The position numbers and the translations under genes are program-made. DNA of 64,000 nucleotides from Sphingomonas faeni (GTDB taxonomy: Bacteria > Pseudomonadota > Alphaproteobacteria > Sphingomonadales > Sphingomonadaceae). The notes beneath the pieces are model-generated. The model saw only the letters and a program-made list of their open reading frames with translations, made no database searches and was not told the DNA's origin. Location of the stretch: contig NZ_JAUSZF010000001.1 in the NCBI RefSeq assembly GCF_030817315.1, positions 1,038,501-1,102,500 on the forward strand, given 5' to 3'. Of this stretch, positions 50,204-58,987 are shown one piece after another (position 1 is the stretch's first letter; every line of letters starts with the position of its first letter).

Positions 50204-50976
50204 CGATACATCTGGCCGATTACGAAGACGGCGCTGACTATGCCGGTAGATACAAGCACGACCTGAAGAAACTTCAGGAGCGTCTCGAGCATATCCAGGT
50301 CGCGCACATCGTGCACGGCAAGCGCGCAATCGTCATGCTCGAAGGCTGGGACGCGGCGGGGAAGGGCGGCATCATCCAGCGACTTTCCGCCGAATGGGAT
50401 CCGCGCAACTATAAGGTGTGGCCGATCGCCGCGCCGACGGCGGACGAAAAGGCGCATCATTTCCTCTGGCGTTTCTGGAAGCGATTGCCCGCCAACGGCA
50501 ACATCGCGATCTTCGACCGCAGCTGGTATGGTCGCGTCCTGGTCGAGCGGGTCGAGGGGTTCGCCAGCGATGCCGAATGGCGTCACGGCTATGATGAGAT
50601 CAACGCTTTCGAAACCCAACAGGTCGAGAGCGGCACGACGCTGATCAAGCTGTTCGTCCATACCACGCAGAAGGAACAGGACCGGCGCCTCGAAGCACGC
50701 CTGCTCGATCCGTGGAAGCATTGGAAGACGGGCCTCGACGATTACCACAACCGGTCGCGGCGAAAAGAGTATCTGGAGGCGATGGACGAGATGTTCGCGC
50801 GTACCGATACCGCGACGGCGCCGTGGTCCGTGATCGACGGCAACGACAAAAAGGCGGCCCGGATCGCAGCGCTGACGCTGATCGCGGACCGCCTCGAAGC
50901 TGGCGTCTCGATGGAACCGCCCCCGCTCGACCCGAAGGTCGAGAAGGTAGCGCGGAAGGCGTTAGGCCTTAGCTGA
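50200..50976 (+). CDS. Polyphosphate kinase 2 family protein
   Basis: Transfers phosphate between polyphosphate and nucleotides. The 258-residue product from ATG 50200 has the Walker A region MLEGWDAAGKGGIIQRL (about 47-63), FDRSWYGRVLVERV (Walker B-like) and the lid region DRRLEARLLDPWKHWK. It is a single-domain PPK2; whether it favours ADP, AMP or GDP is not clear. The start lies inside the end of the broken permease, and the 3' end overlaps the convergent carbonic anhydrase gene by 15 bases. Confidence 0.93.
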   Translation: MTIHLADYEDGADYAGRYKHDLKKLQERLEHIQVAHIVHGKRAIVMLEGWDAAGKGGIIQRLSAEWDPRNYKVWPIAAPTADEKAHHFLWRFWKRLPANGNIAIFDRSWYGRVLVERVEGFASDAEWRHGYDEINAFETQQVESGTTLIKLFVHTTQKEQDRRLEARLLDPWKHWKTGLDDYHNRSRRKEYLEAMDEMFARTDTATAPWSVIDGNDKKAARIAALTLIADRLEAGVSMEPPPLDPKVEKVARKALGLS

Positions 50977-51624
50977 CTTCGCCTCTGCTGCTTCAGCCTG
51001 GATGAACTTGTCATCCTCGTTGAGCAGCAGCATCTGGCCCTTGTCGATCCCGAAATAGGCGCCGCGAAGTGCGAGCGTGCCCGCGGCTTCGGCTTCCGTC
51101 ACGAACGGGAACGTGCGCAGGTTGGCGATCGAGGTGCGGACCGACTCGAGCTCCATCTCGCGACCAGCCTGTTCGCTCTCGCCGTACTTCGAGATCACCT
51201 TCTCCCGTGCACCGTCGAGCAGGCTGACCCAGTCGGAAACGAAGCCGCCAGCACCGTGGTCGGCATCGGCAAACGCTTGGGTCAACGCCGCCTTGCAGCC
51301 ACCGCACTTCTCGTGGCCCATCACGACGATCTCTTCGACCTTCAGCTGAGTGACGGCGAACTCGATCGCTGCCGATACACCGTGATAGCCACCACCGGTT
51401 TCGAACGGCGGCACGAGGTTGGCGACGTTGCGAACGACGAACACTTCGCCCGGCAGGGTGTCGAAAATCTGGGCTGGTTCGACGCGGCTGTCGGAGCAGG
51501 CGATGATCATCACCTTCGGGCTCTGGCCGTCCCGCAGTTCCGCCCAGCGCTCCCGCTGCTCCTCCCAGGGGCCGTCCTTAAACCGATGATAACCTTCGAT
51601 CATTTCCGGAAAGTGAGTTGGCAC
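50962..51624 (-). CDS. Beta-class carbonic anhydrase
   Basis: Interconverts carbon dioxide and bicarbonate. The 220-residue protein has the zinc ligands in ACSDSRVEP (Cys43, with Asp45 and Arg47 forming the dyad) and HEKCGGC (His101, Cys104). [20 protein letters not shown] is the usual core. It is transcribed divergently from lipA across a palindrome-rich gap. No sign of a carboxysome or other special partner was seen. Confidence 0.95.
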   Translation of the reverse strand: MPTHFPEMIEGYHRFKDGPWEEQRERWAELRDGQSPKVMIIACSDSRVEPAQIFDTLPGEVFVVRNVANLVPPFETGGGYHGVSAAIEFAVTQLKVEEIVVMGHEKCGGCKAALTQAFADADHGAGGFVSDWVSLLDGAREKVISKYGESEQAGREMELESVRTSIANLRTFPFVTEAEAAGTLALRGAYFGIDKGQMLLLNEDDKFIQAEAAEAKSAKA

Positions 51625-51648
51625 AGCTAGCCTTTCATATCAGTTTAC

Positions 51649-51687
51649 GTTCCAACATGACAAACCTGTCATGTTGGAACATGTTCC
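51649..51687. promoter_or_regulatory. Nested palindromes between carbonic anhydrase and lipA
   Basis: A perfect 14-bp stem with a 4-base loop (GTTCCAACATGACA / TGTCATGTTGGAAC, 51649-51680) overlaps a 12-bp perfect palindrome GGAACATGTTCC (51676-51687). The set starts 25 bases upstream of the carbonic anhydrase start. It could be an operator serving divergent genes or a hairpin in the lipA leader. Confidence 0.6.
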
Positions 51688-51781
51688 CTACGATAATTTA
51701 TCGGGTCCGCAAGCCGGCGTCACCAGGTTGTGCGATCCACTACCATTGTCTCGACGCAAGGGCGGGGCTATCTGGCACGGC

Positions 51782-52708
51782 ATGAACGACATGACCCCGA
51801 TGGTTGCGCCCGTCCGTGCGCGCAAGCCCGACTGGATCCGCGTCAAGGCGCCGACCTCCGCTGGTTTTGCAAAGACTCGCGAACTCATGCGGTCGAAAAG
51901 CCTGACCACCGTCTGCGAAGAGGCGGCGTGCCCGAACATCGGCGAATGCTGGTCGAAGAAGCACGCGACGGTCATGATCCTCGGCGACACCTGCACGCGG
52001 GCGTGTGCGTTCTGCAACGTGAAGACCGGCATGCCCCGCGCGGTCGATCGGATGGAGCCGCAGAACGTCGCCGATGCGGCGGCGCAGATGGGCCTCAACC
52101 ACATCGTCATCACCTCGGTCGATCGCGACGATCTGCCCGACGGTGGTGCGTCGCAGTTCGTCAAGGTGATCCAGGCGATCCGTGCGTCGAACCCGACGAC
52201 CACGATCGAGATCCTGACCCCCGACTTTCGCAACAAGGCGCAGGCCGCGATCGAGTCGATCGTCGAGGCGCGCCCCGACGTCTACAACCACAATCTCGAG
52301 ACGGTGCCTCGGCTCTACCCGACGATCCGCCCCGGCGCGCGCTACTACGCGTCGTTGCGCCTTTTGGAGAGCGTCAAGAAGCATGACCCGTCGATCTTCA
52401 CCAAGTCCGGCGTGATGCTCGGGCTCGGCGAGGAGCGTCTCGAGATCCATCAGGTGATGGACGACATGCGCTGCGCCGACATCGATTTCCTGACGATGGG
52501 CCAGTATCTCCAGCCCACGCCGCGCCACGCGAAGGTCGCCGAGTTCGTGCCACCCAAGGCGTTCGATGCCTATGCCTCGATCGCCCGCGCCAAGGGCTTC
52601 ATGCTCGTTGCGTCGTCGCCGCTGACCCGGTCGAGCTACCACGCGGGCGACGATTTCGCTCAGCTTCGTGCCAACCGCGATGCCAAGCTTGGGGTCGTGC
52701 GCATCTGA
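51782..52708 (+). CDS. lipA: Lipoyl synthase
   Basis: A radical-SAM enzyme that inserts two sulfurs into protein-bound octanoyl chains, making the lipoyl groups needed by enzymes such as PdhB here. The 308-residue product from ATG 51782 has the auxiliary cluster cysteines Cys45, Cys50 and Cys56 ([12 protein letters not shown]) and the radical-SAM cluster Cys71, Cys75 and Cys78 (CTRACAFC). [18 protein letters not shown] is also conserved. The longer in-frame start at 51671 is rejected because it adds a poorly conserved leader. It overlaps the RatA-like gene by one base. Confidence 0.96.
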   Translation: MNDMTPMVAPVRARKPDWIRVKAPTSAGFAKTRELMRSKSLTTVCEEAACPNIGECWSKKHATVMILGDTCTRACAFCNVKTGMPRAVDRMEPQNVADAAAQMGLNHIVITSVDRDDLPDGGASQFVKVIQAIRASNPTTTIEILTPDFRNKAQAAIESIVEARPDVYNHNLETVPRLYPTIRPGARYYASLRLLESVKKHDPSIFTKSGVMLGLGEERLEIHQVMDDMRCADIDFLTMGQYLQPTPRHAKVAEFVPPKAFDAYASIARAKGFMLVASSPLTRSSYHAGDDFAQLRANRDAKLGVVRI

Positions 52709-53211
52709 TGCCGAAGCATTCGGAAACGCGTCACCTGCCGTACACGCCTGAGCAGATGTTCGAGCTCGTGGCCGATGTCGGCCGCTATGCAGAGTTCCTG
52801 CCATGGGTCAGCGCGATGCGCGTGCGCTCGAACAGCGAGACGGAAACGCTCGCCGACATGATCGTTGGCTTCAAGGGCTTGCGCGAGACGTTTACCTCGC
52901 GCGTCCAGAAGGTCCGACCGACCGAGCTGAACGTCGATTATGTCGACGGTCCGCTGAAATACCTGCGCAACGAATGGCATTTCCGGCCTGAGCCTCAGGG
53001 GTGCGCGGTCGATTTTACCGTCGACTTCGCGTTCAAAAACCGCATGTTCGAGATGATCGCCGGACAGGTGTTCGGCGCGGCGTTGCGCAAGATGATCGGC
53101 GCGTTCGAAACGCGCGCCGCCGAGCTTTACGGTGCCGAGTCTTCCGTGGCCGAATCTTCCGAGCCCGGCGCGTCCGGTAACAAGAGTTCGAGTGCACACA
53201 ACGCCGCTTGA
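52708..53211 (+). CDS. RatA/COQ10-like START-domain protein
   Basis: A 167-residue protein with the polyketide-cyclase/START fold: [39 protein letters not shown] and FVGFKGLRETFTSRV-like core residues. Relatives include bacterial RatA and mitochondrial Coq10, which bind ubiquinone; neither function is proven here. The C-terminal about 25 residues are Ser/Ala/Glu-rich with an internal ESSVAESS repeat and overlap the convergent cinA-like gene. Confidence 0.85.
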   Translation: MPKHSETRHLPYTPEQMFELVADVGRYAEFLPWVSAMRVRSNSETETLADMIVGFKGLRETFTSRVQKVRPTELNVDYVDGPLKYLRNEWHFRPEPQGCAVDFTVDFAFKNRMFEMIAGQVFGAALRKMIGAFETRAAELYGAESSVAESSEPGASGNKSSSAHNAA

Positions 53212-53672
53212 AGCCTGATCCCGCCGCGTCCGAGGTCGCCAAAATCCTTGCGATCGGCGTGAACGTCGGACGGGTCGCCGCCCTTTTCCGCACGACCGAA
53301 CACGACGGTGCCGACCGGCTTCTTGAGTGATCCGCCACCCGGACCCGCAACGCCGGTAATGGCGACGGCGATGTCCGCGCCCGATTGCTTCAGCGCGGCT
53401 TGCGCCATGCTCCACGCGACGGCGATCGATACCGCCCCGAACGTTTCGAGCACGTCCGAGCTGATCTTGAGCACGCCCAGCTTGGCGTCGTTCGAATAGG
53501 TGACGAAGCCTACCTCGAACACGTTCGACGAACCGGGGATCTCGGTCAACGCCGCGGCGACCAGACCGCCCGTGCAGCTTTCGGCGACCGCGACCCGCCG
53601 GCCGATCGCGCGGTTCTGCTCGATCACCCTACGCGCGGCAGCGACCAGTTCGGCGGGAAGGATGGTATCCAT
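53127..53672 (-). CDS. CinA family nicotinamide-nucleotide amidohydrolase domain protein
   Basis: A single-domain C-terminal CinA protein. The 181-residue product from ATG 53672 has the hallmark AVAESCTGGLVAAALTEIPG and AITGVAGPGGGSLKKPVGTV, which match the NMN deamidase (PncC) domain. It probably recycles nicotinamide mononucleotide in the cytosol. The 3' end overlaps the RatA-like gene by 85 bases on the other strand, and the start overlaps the upstream gene stop by one base. Confidence 0.92.
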   Translation of the reverse strand: MDTILPAELVAAARRVIEQNRAIGRRVAVAESCTGGLVAAALTEIPGSSNVFEVGFVTYSNDAKLGVLKISSDVLETFGAVSIAVAWSMAQAALKQSGADIAVAITGVAGPGGGSLKKPVGTVVFGRAEKGGDPSDVHADRKDFGDLGRGGIRLQAALCALELLLPDAPGSEDSATEDSAP

Positions 53673-54208
53673 CAGCGAGTCTCCACCGGGCACAGCAGCA
53701 TCGCCACCGCGGCGATGTCACCGCCCCGCGGCTTCTGCGATTTCAGGTACCGCAACGTCTCCACGACGATGCCCGCGGTGTTGCGCGGCGGCAAGGGTTG
53801 AAGCAGCGTCAACATCCGGTCGATCGTTCCGCAATCGCGCGTTGCGATCCGACCGACGATCTGCGGCACCAGCAGCGTCGTCAGCAGCGGCCGCGCAAAA
53901 TCCGAATCAAGCATCGCGTCGACCGCGGGATCGCTCAGCTTGACGATCGCAGCCCGAGCCGAGGGCCAGGCCCGGTCGGACTCGATCTGATAGCGATCGA
54001 TCAGCGCGCTCGACTGCCGCCGGATCAGGCTCGCGGCGGGGAGTTGCGCCGCGCAGACGCGGCCGGTCTCGCGCAGGATGTCGGGCATCGCGACGAGCGT
54101 CAGCGATTCGGCCTCGGGCCCGGTGATGCAGCGCGGTTGCGCGACCGCCGGGCTGGCGAGGAATGCGACGGCAGCCAACGCCGCGCTGATCTTCATGCGG
54201 ACCTTCAC
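53672..54208 (-). CDS. Secreted hypothetical protein
   Basis: A 178-residue protein with a signal peptide (KISAALAAVAFLASPAVAQ) and a mature part containing three or four Cys residues (PRCITGPEAES, RVCAAQLPA, ATRDCGTIDRM, LLCPVE), so disulfides are likely in the periplasm. I do not recognise a family. GTG 54208 overlaps the ispDF stop (GTGA); ATG 54196 is an alternative start that still keeps the signal peptide. Confidence 0.8.
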   Translation of the reverse strand: MKVRMKISAALAAVAFLASPAVAQPRCITGPEAESLTLVAMPDILRETGRVCAAQLPAASLIRRQSSALIDRYQIESDRAWPSARAAIVKLSDPAVDAMLDSDFARPLLTTLLVPQIVGRIATRDCGTIDRMLTLLQPLPPRNTAGIVVETLRYLKSQKPRGGDIAAVAMLLCPVETR

Positions 54209-55356
54209 AGCGGCGCTCCGGGCACGCGAACGGTCGCGACCGCCTGCGCTGCAATCCCTTCGCCGCGGCCCGTAAAACCCAGTCGTTCGGTCGTCGTCGC
54301 CTTGACGCTGACCCGGTCGAGCGTCAGCCCGAGCAGATCGGCGATCCGCGCGGTCATTGTGGCACGGTGCGGGCCGATCTTCGGCGCCTCGCACATGATC
54401 GTCAGGTCGACGAAATCGATCCGCCCGCGCTTGTCGGCGATCAGCTTGGCGGCATGCTGGAGGAACTGCGCGGAGTCGGCGCCCTTCCACTGCGGGTCGC
54501 TCGGCGGGAAATGCGTGCCGATATCTCCGGCTGCGATCGTCCCCAGCAGCGCATCGGTCAGCGCGTGGAGCGCGACGTCGGCGTCGCTATGCCCCGACAG
54601 CCCCTGGTCATGCGGGATCAGGACGCCGCCGAGCCATAGCTCTTCACCGGTTTCGAGCCGGTGGACGTCGAAGCCCATCGCGGTGCGGGTCTCGTATGCG
54701 ACACGCGCTTCGGCAGCCGCGAAATCTTCGGGGTGTGTGACTTTCTCAAGCATCGCCGAGCCCTGCACCAACGCGACGCCGACGCCAAGTCGTCGCACCA
54801 TCTGCGCGTCGTCGGTGGCTTCCTCGTCTTCGGGCCAGACGGCGTGCGCGGCGCGTAACGCTTCCACGGAAAACGCCTGGGGAGTCTGCACCCGGTTGAG
54901 GTCCGCCCGCGGCACGATGTCGCCGAGCAGGACGCTTCCGCGCGCGAGCGTATCGGTTACCGGGAGGACGGGGATGGCAGCGTCCCTGGTCTTCAAGGCA
55001 GCAACCAACGAATCGATGACGCTCGCGGCGAGAAAAGGTCGGGCCGCATCGTGGATCATCACATGCGTCGCATCGCCGACCGCGGCGAGTCCATTCGCGA
55101 CCGACTCGCGACGCGTCGCGCCGCCTGAGACGACCGTCGCATCGGCCCCAAGGGCCTCGACGGCAAACGTCCGCTGTCCTTCCGCCACCACAACGATCGT
55201 CCCGGTGATCGCCGGATGCCTGGAAAACGCTTCGTAGGAATAGGCGACCATCGGACGCCCGGCGATCGGCGCGAACTGCTTGGGAACCGATCCCCCGGCG
55301 CGCACGCCGGTTCCGGCGGCGACGATGATCGCGACGATACGCTGGGTCTGTGTCAT
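54205..55356 (-). CDS. ispDF: Bifunctional IspD/IspF isoprenoid enzyme
   Basis: Two steps of the non-mevalonate isoprenoid pathway in one chain. The N-terminal half (about 1-225) is IspD, the CTP transferase: AIIVAAGTGVRAGGSVPKQF and then MIHDAARPFL. The C-terminal half (about 230-383) is IspF, the MECDP synthase: MGFDVHRLETG, then GHSDADVALHALTDALLG and TTTERLGFTGRGEGIAAQAV. The fusion is common in alphaproteobacteria. It is divergent from dusB. Confidence 0.96.
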   Translation of the reverse strand: MTQTQRIVAIIVAAGTGVRAGGSVPKQFAPIAGRPMVAYSYEAFSRHPAITGTIVVVAEGQRTFAVEALGADATVVSGGATRRESVANGLAAVGDATHVMIHDAARPFLAASVIDSLVAALKTRDAAIPVLPVTDTLARGSVLLGDIVPRADLNRVQTPQAFSVEALRAAHAVWPEDEEATDDAQMVRRLGVGVALVQGSAMLEKVTHPEDFAAAEARVAYETRTAMGFDVHRLETGEELWLGGVLIPHDQGLSGHSDADVALHALTDALLGTIAAGDIGTHFPPSDPQWKGADSAQFLQHAAKLIADKRGRIDFVDLTIMCEAPKIGPHRATMTARIADLLGLTLDRVSVKATTTERLGFTGRGEGIAAQAVATVRVPGAPL

Positions 55357-55447
55357 GCTCGCGACCTAGCGGTTCGCCCCGACGCTCGCCAGTCTTGCGA
55401 CCAGGCGCGGGACAGGGTAGGGCGATGCCTCTTTTTCAGGCACATTC

Positions 55448-56446
55448 ATGCGTAACTTGTCCCCTATCCAGATCGGTCCCGTCCGGATCGAAAGCCCCGT
55501 CGTGCTCGCGCCGATGACCGGCGTCACCGACATGCCGTTCCGCACGCTCGTGCGACGCTATGGCTCGGGTCTCAACGTGACCGAGATGGTCGCGAGCCAG
55601 GCGGCCATCCGCGAGACGCGCCAGTCGTTGCAAAAGGCGGCGTGGGATCGGCTGGAGGAACCAGTCTCGATGCAGTTGATCGGCTGCACGCCGTACGAGA
55701 TGGGCGAGGCGGCCAAGCTCAGCCAGGATCGTGGCGCGGCGATCATCGACATCAACATGGGCTGTCCGGTTCGCAAGGTCGTCAACGGCGATGCGGGCTC
55801 GGCACTCATGCGCGACACCAAGCTTGCGAGCGCGATCATCGACGCCACGGTGAAGGCGGTCGACGTGCCGGTGACGCTGAAGATGCGGATGGGGTGGTGC
55901 CACGACAGCCTGAACGCACCCGAACTCGCGCGGATCGCCGAGGATCTCGGCATCAAGCTGATCACCGTCCACGGTCGCACGCGCAACCAGATGTACAAGG
56001 GCAACGCCGACTGGGGCTTCGTCCGGAAGGTTAAGGACGCGGTGAGCGTGCCGGTCATCGTCAACGGTGACATCTGCACCATCGAGGACGCCGAGGCTGC
56101 GATGGACCAGTCGGGCGCCGATGGGCTGATGATCGGTCGCGGTGCCTATGGTCGCCCCTGGGTGCTGGGTCAGGTGATGGAGTGGTTCGCCACCGGTCGA
56201 CGCATCGAAGACCCGTCGATCACCGATCAATATGACGCGATCGCAGGCCATTACGAGGCGATGCTCGAACATTACGGGATCGAGACCGGGGTCAATATGG
56301 CGCGCAAGCACATCGGCTGGTACACCAAGGGGCTGCCCGGTTCGGCCGAGTTCCGCAACAAGGTAAACCAGATCCCCGATCCCAAGCAGGTCAAGGCGAT
56401 GCTGGCCGAGTTCTACGCCCCTTGGCGTGACCTTGCGGCGGCCTGA
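55448..56446 (+). CDS. dusB: tRNA-dihydrouridine synthase B
   Basis: An FMN enzyme that reduces specific uridines in tRNA. The 332-residue protein has the opening [20 protein letters not shown], the catalytic Cys in [20 protein letters not shown], and [16 protein letters not shown] plus the C-terminal MLAEFYAPW helix. It overlaps ntrB by 20 bases and heads the ntr operon, a widespread alphaproteobacterial order. Confidence 0.94.
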   Translation: MRNLSPIQIGPVRIESPVVLAPMTGVTDMPFRTLVRRYGSGLNVTEMVASQAAIRETRQSLQKAAWDRLEEPVSMQLIGCTPYEMGEAAKLSQDRGAAIIDINMGCPVRKVVNGDAGSALMRDTKLASAIIDATVKAVDVPVTLKMRMGWCHDSLNAPELARIAEDLGIKLITVHGRTRNQMYKGNADWGFVRKVKDAVSVPVIVNGDICTIEDAEAAMDQSGADGLMIGRGAYGRPWVLGQVMEWFATGRRIEDPSITDQYDAIAGHYEAMLEHYGIETGVNMARKHIGWYTKGLPGSAEFRNKVNQIPDPKQVKAMLAEFYAPWRDLAAA

Positions 56447-57497
56447 TACGCCATCACGCAATCGGCCGGGGTTCGCGGAACTCTTCGCCGCACTGCCGGT
56501 GGCGGTGGTGGTCGTCGATCCCGATCATAGGGTCGCACACGCCAATGCGCTCGCCGAGCAACTGTTGAACCTGTCGGAACGGCTGATGGTCGGCCAACCG
56601 CTCGATGCGGTCATCCCGCCGCCGGATGATCCGCGAAATCGAGACGGACACGGGCTGGCGGTCTACGACACGGAAATATCGACGGTGCGTGGCGTGAAGA
56701 TCCGCGTCGATTTCGCGGAGACGCAGATCGCCGATTATCCCGGCTGGCGAGCGATCACCCTGCACGCATCCGCGACTTCGCGGCGGCTTGGGCACTCCGC
56801 GGATCGCGCGGCCGGAGCAAGGGCGGCGGTCGGTGCCGCGGCGATGCTTGCGCATGAAATCAAGAATCCGCTGTCCGGTATCCGCGGGGCGGCGCAACTG
56901 TTGGGTACGGGCGAACTCACGACCCTGATCGTCACCGAAGTCGATCGCATCGCCGCACTGATCGACCGCATGCAGGATTTCAGCGACACGCGGCCCTTGC
57001 CGCTCGCCAGCGAGAACATCTACCCGCTGCTCGGTCACGCCCGTCGCCTTGCACTTGCCGGGTTCGCACGGGGCATCACGATCGAGGAACGCTTCGATCC
57101 ATCGCTTCCGCCCGCACAGATCAACCGCGACGCGCTGCTGCAGATCGTCATAAACCTGCTCAAGAACGCCCGAGAAGCCGTTAGAAACGAACGTAAACCG
57201 CGGATCATAATGACGACGGCTTACCGTCATGGTATCACGGTCAGCTCGGCTCCCGGCAAGCCGCGCCTGCCGCTTCCGATCGAAATCTGCATTTTCGACA
57301 ACGGTCCTGGCGCACCGGCCGACATCGCCGACCACCTGTTCGATCCGTTCGTATCCGGTCGGCGCGAAGGGCAGGGGCTTGGCCTCGCGCTCGTCGACAA
57401 GCTGACGAGAGACATGGGCGGCATCGTCCAATACGCCCGAGAAGGGATCCCGGAAATGACCGTTCTCCGCCTGTTGCTGCCAAGGGCGGCATCTTGA
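56427..57497 (+). CDS. ntrB: Nitrogen regulation sensor kinase NtrB (GlnL)
   Basis: A cytosolic histidine kinase/phosphatase controlled by PII proteins that phosphorylates NtrC under nitrogen limitation. The 356-residue protein has an N-terminal PAS domain (about 10-120, [19 protein letters not shown]) and a HisKA domain with His143 in [19 protein letters not shown]. The ATPase domain contains [11 protein letters not shown] and FDNGPGAP, then [12 protein letters not shown]. There are no membrane segments. The GTG start lies within dusB. Confidence 0.94.
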   Translation: MTLRRPDTPSRNRPGFAELFAALPVAVVVVDPDHRVAHANALAEQLLNLSERLMVGQPLDAVIPPPDDPRNRDGHGLAVYDTEISTVRGVKIRVDFAETQIADYPGWRAITLHASATSRRLGHSADRAAGARAAVGAAAMLAHEIKNPLSGIRGAAQLLGTGELTTLIVTEVDRIAALIDRMQDFSDTRPLPLASENIYPLLGHARRLALAGFARGITIEERFDPSLPPAQINRDALLQIVINLLKNAREAVRNERKPRIIMTTAYRHGITVSSAPGKPRLPLPIEICIFDNGPGAPADIADHLFDPFVSGRREGQGLGLALVDKLTRDMGGIVQYAREGIPEMTVLRLLLPRAAS

Positions 57498-58936
57498 GCA
57501 CGATATTGGTCGTCGACGACGATGCGGCGATCCGGACCGTCGTCGCACAGGCCTTGCGGCGCGCGGGCCATGACGTCTCCGTCGCGGACAGCCTGGCACA
57601 GCTCGAACGCGCACTCGCGGTGTCGTTGCCCGATGTGATCGTCACCGACGTCATTCTTCCCGACGGCGACGGTATCGATCATGTCCGCAGCATCTCGGCG
57701 CGTTTCCCTTTGCTGCCGATCATCGTCCTGTCCGCGCAGAACACGCTGACCACCGCGGTTCGCGCCGCGGAGGTCGGTGCCTACGAGTATCTTCCCAAGC
57801 CGTTCGATCTTGATGTTCTCGCTCGCGCGGTGACCGGGGCGCTCGCGCGCGGCGGCATGGTGTCCGACGACGATCTCCGCGACGAAGACCGGGCGCTGCC
57901 GCTCATCGGACGGTCGGCCGCGATGCAGGACGTGTACCGCGTCATCGCGCGGGTCGTTTCGAACGACCTGACCGTGCTGATCTCGGGCGAATCGGGGACC
58001 GGCAAGGAACTCGTCGCACGCGCGATCCATGATCTGGGCTCACGCAACGCGGCGCCATTCGTCGCGATCAACATGGCGGCTATTCCGCGCGAACTGATCG
58101 AAGCCGAGCTGTTCGGGCACGAGCGTGGCGCGTTCACCGGCGCCGCGACCCGCAACGCCGGTCGGTTCGAACAGGCATCGGGTGGCACGCTGTTCCTGGA
58201 CGAGATCGGCGACATGCCGATGGAGGCGCAGACCCGGCTGCTTCGCGTCCTCCAGTCCGGCGAATTCACCAGTGTCGGTGGTGCCCGCACGATCCGTGTC
58301 GACGTCCGCATCGTTGCTGCCACCAATCGCGATCTCTCCGCGCAGGTAGCGAGCGGGCAGTTTCGCGAGGATCTGTTCTACCGTCTGAACGTCGTCCCGA
58401 TCGAACTTCCCGCCTTGCGCGAACGTCGCCAGGACATTGCCTTGCTCGCGCGTCATTTTCTCGATCAGGCGGCGGTGCAGGGGCTGCCCCGGCGGCAACT
58501 TGCCGGCGATGCAATGACGGAGCTCGGCGCGCACGACTGGCCCGGCAACGTCCGGGAACTTGAGAACCTCATGCGCCGGCTTGCGGTATTGGCGCGTGAC
58601 GAGGTGATCGGCGCCGACGTGATCCGCTCGATGATCGGTACCAGCGGCGCGAGCGCGCAGTCCATCGACGTGGACATCGGTCATGCGGTTCGCGCGCTGA
58701 TCGAGCGGATCGCACGCGAGGATCCAAACGCGCTCGACGACGGCACGCTGTACGACCGCGTGATCGGCGACGTCGAGCGACCGCTGATCGAAGTCATGCT
58801 CGCGCGGCACGGTCAGAATCAGCTTCGGGCGGCGCGGGCGATGGGGATCAACCGGAATACGTTGCGCAAGCGGCTCGATACGCTTGGGATCGACATGGCT
58901 GAGGCCATTCGGGTCGACGACGCTAGTCGCCGCTGA
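57494..58936 (+). CDS. ntrC: Nitrogen regulation response regulator NtrC
   Basis: A sigma-54-dependent activator of nitrogen-assimilation genes. The 480-residue protein has a receiver domain with Asp52 in VTDVILPDGDG and a AAA+ domain with Walker A GESGTGKELVARAIH. The sigma-54 contact loop GAFTGA is at 212-217, and GGTLFLDEIGDMP carries Walker B. A FIS-type helix-turn-helix at the end (NQLRAARAMGINRNTLRKRL) binds DNA. The TTG start overlaps the ntrB stop as TTGA. Confidence 0.96.
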   Translation: MSTILVVDDDAAIRTVVAQALRRAGHDVSVADSLAQLERALAVSLPDVIVTDVILPDGDGIDHVRSISARFPLLPIIVLSAQNTLTTAVRAAEVGAYEYLPKPFDLDVLARAVTGALARGGMVSDDDLRDEDRALPLIGRSAAMQDVYRVIARVVSNDLTVLISGESGTGKELVARAIHDLGSRNAAPFVAINMAAIPRELIEAELFGHERGAFTGAATRNAGRFEQASGGTLFLDEIGDMPMEAQTRLLRVLQSGEFTSVGGARTIRVDVRIVAATNRDLSAQVASGQFREDLFYRLNVVPIELPALRERRQDIALLARHFLDQAAVQGLPRRQLAGDAMTELGAHDWPGNVRELENLMRRLAVLARDEVIGADVIRSMIGTSGASAQSIDVDIGHAVRALIERIAREDPNALDDGTLYDRVIGDVERPLIEVMLARHGQNQLRAARAMGINRNTLRKRLDTLGIDMAEAIRVDDASRR

Positions 58937-58987
58937 AACGTCATTATGTGGTTTCCCGGCAACGGTTGACGTTGTATCACGGCAACG

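Noticed and set aside
51676..51687. GGAACATGTTCC as a LexA box
   Set aside because: It resembles the GAAC-N4-GTTC box of Gram-positive LexA, but alphaproteobacterial LexA uses GTTC-N7-GTTC, and neither carbonic anhydrase nor lipA is an SOS gene.
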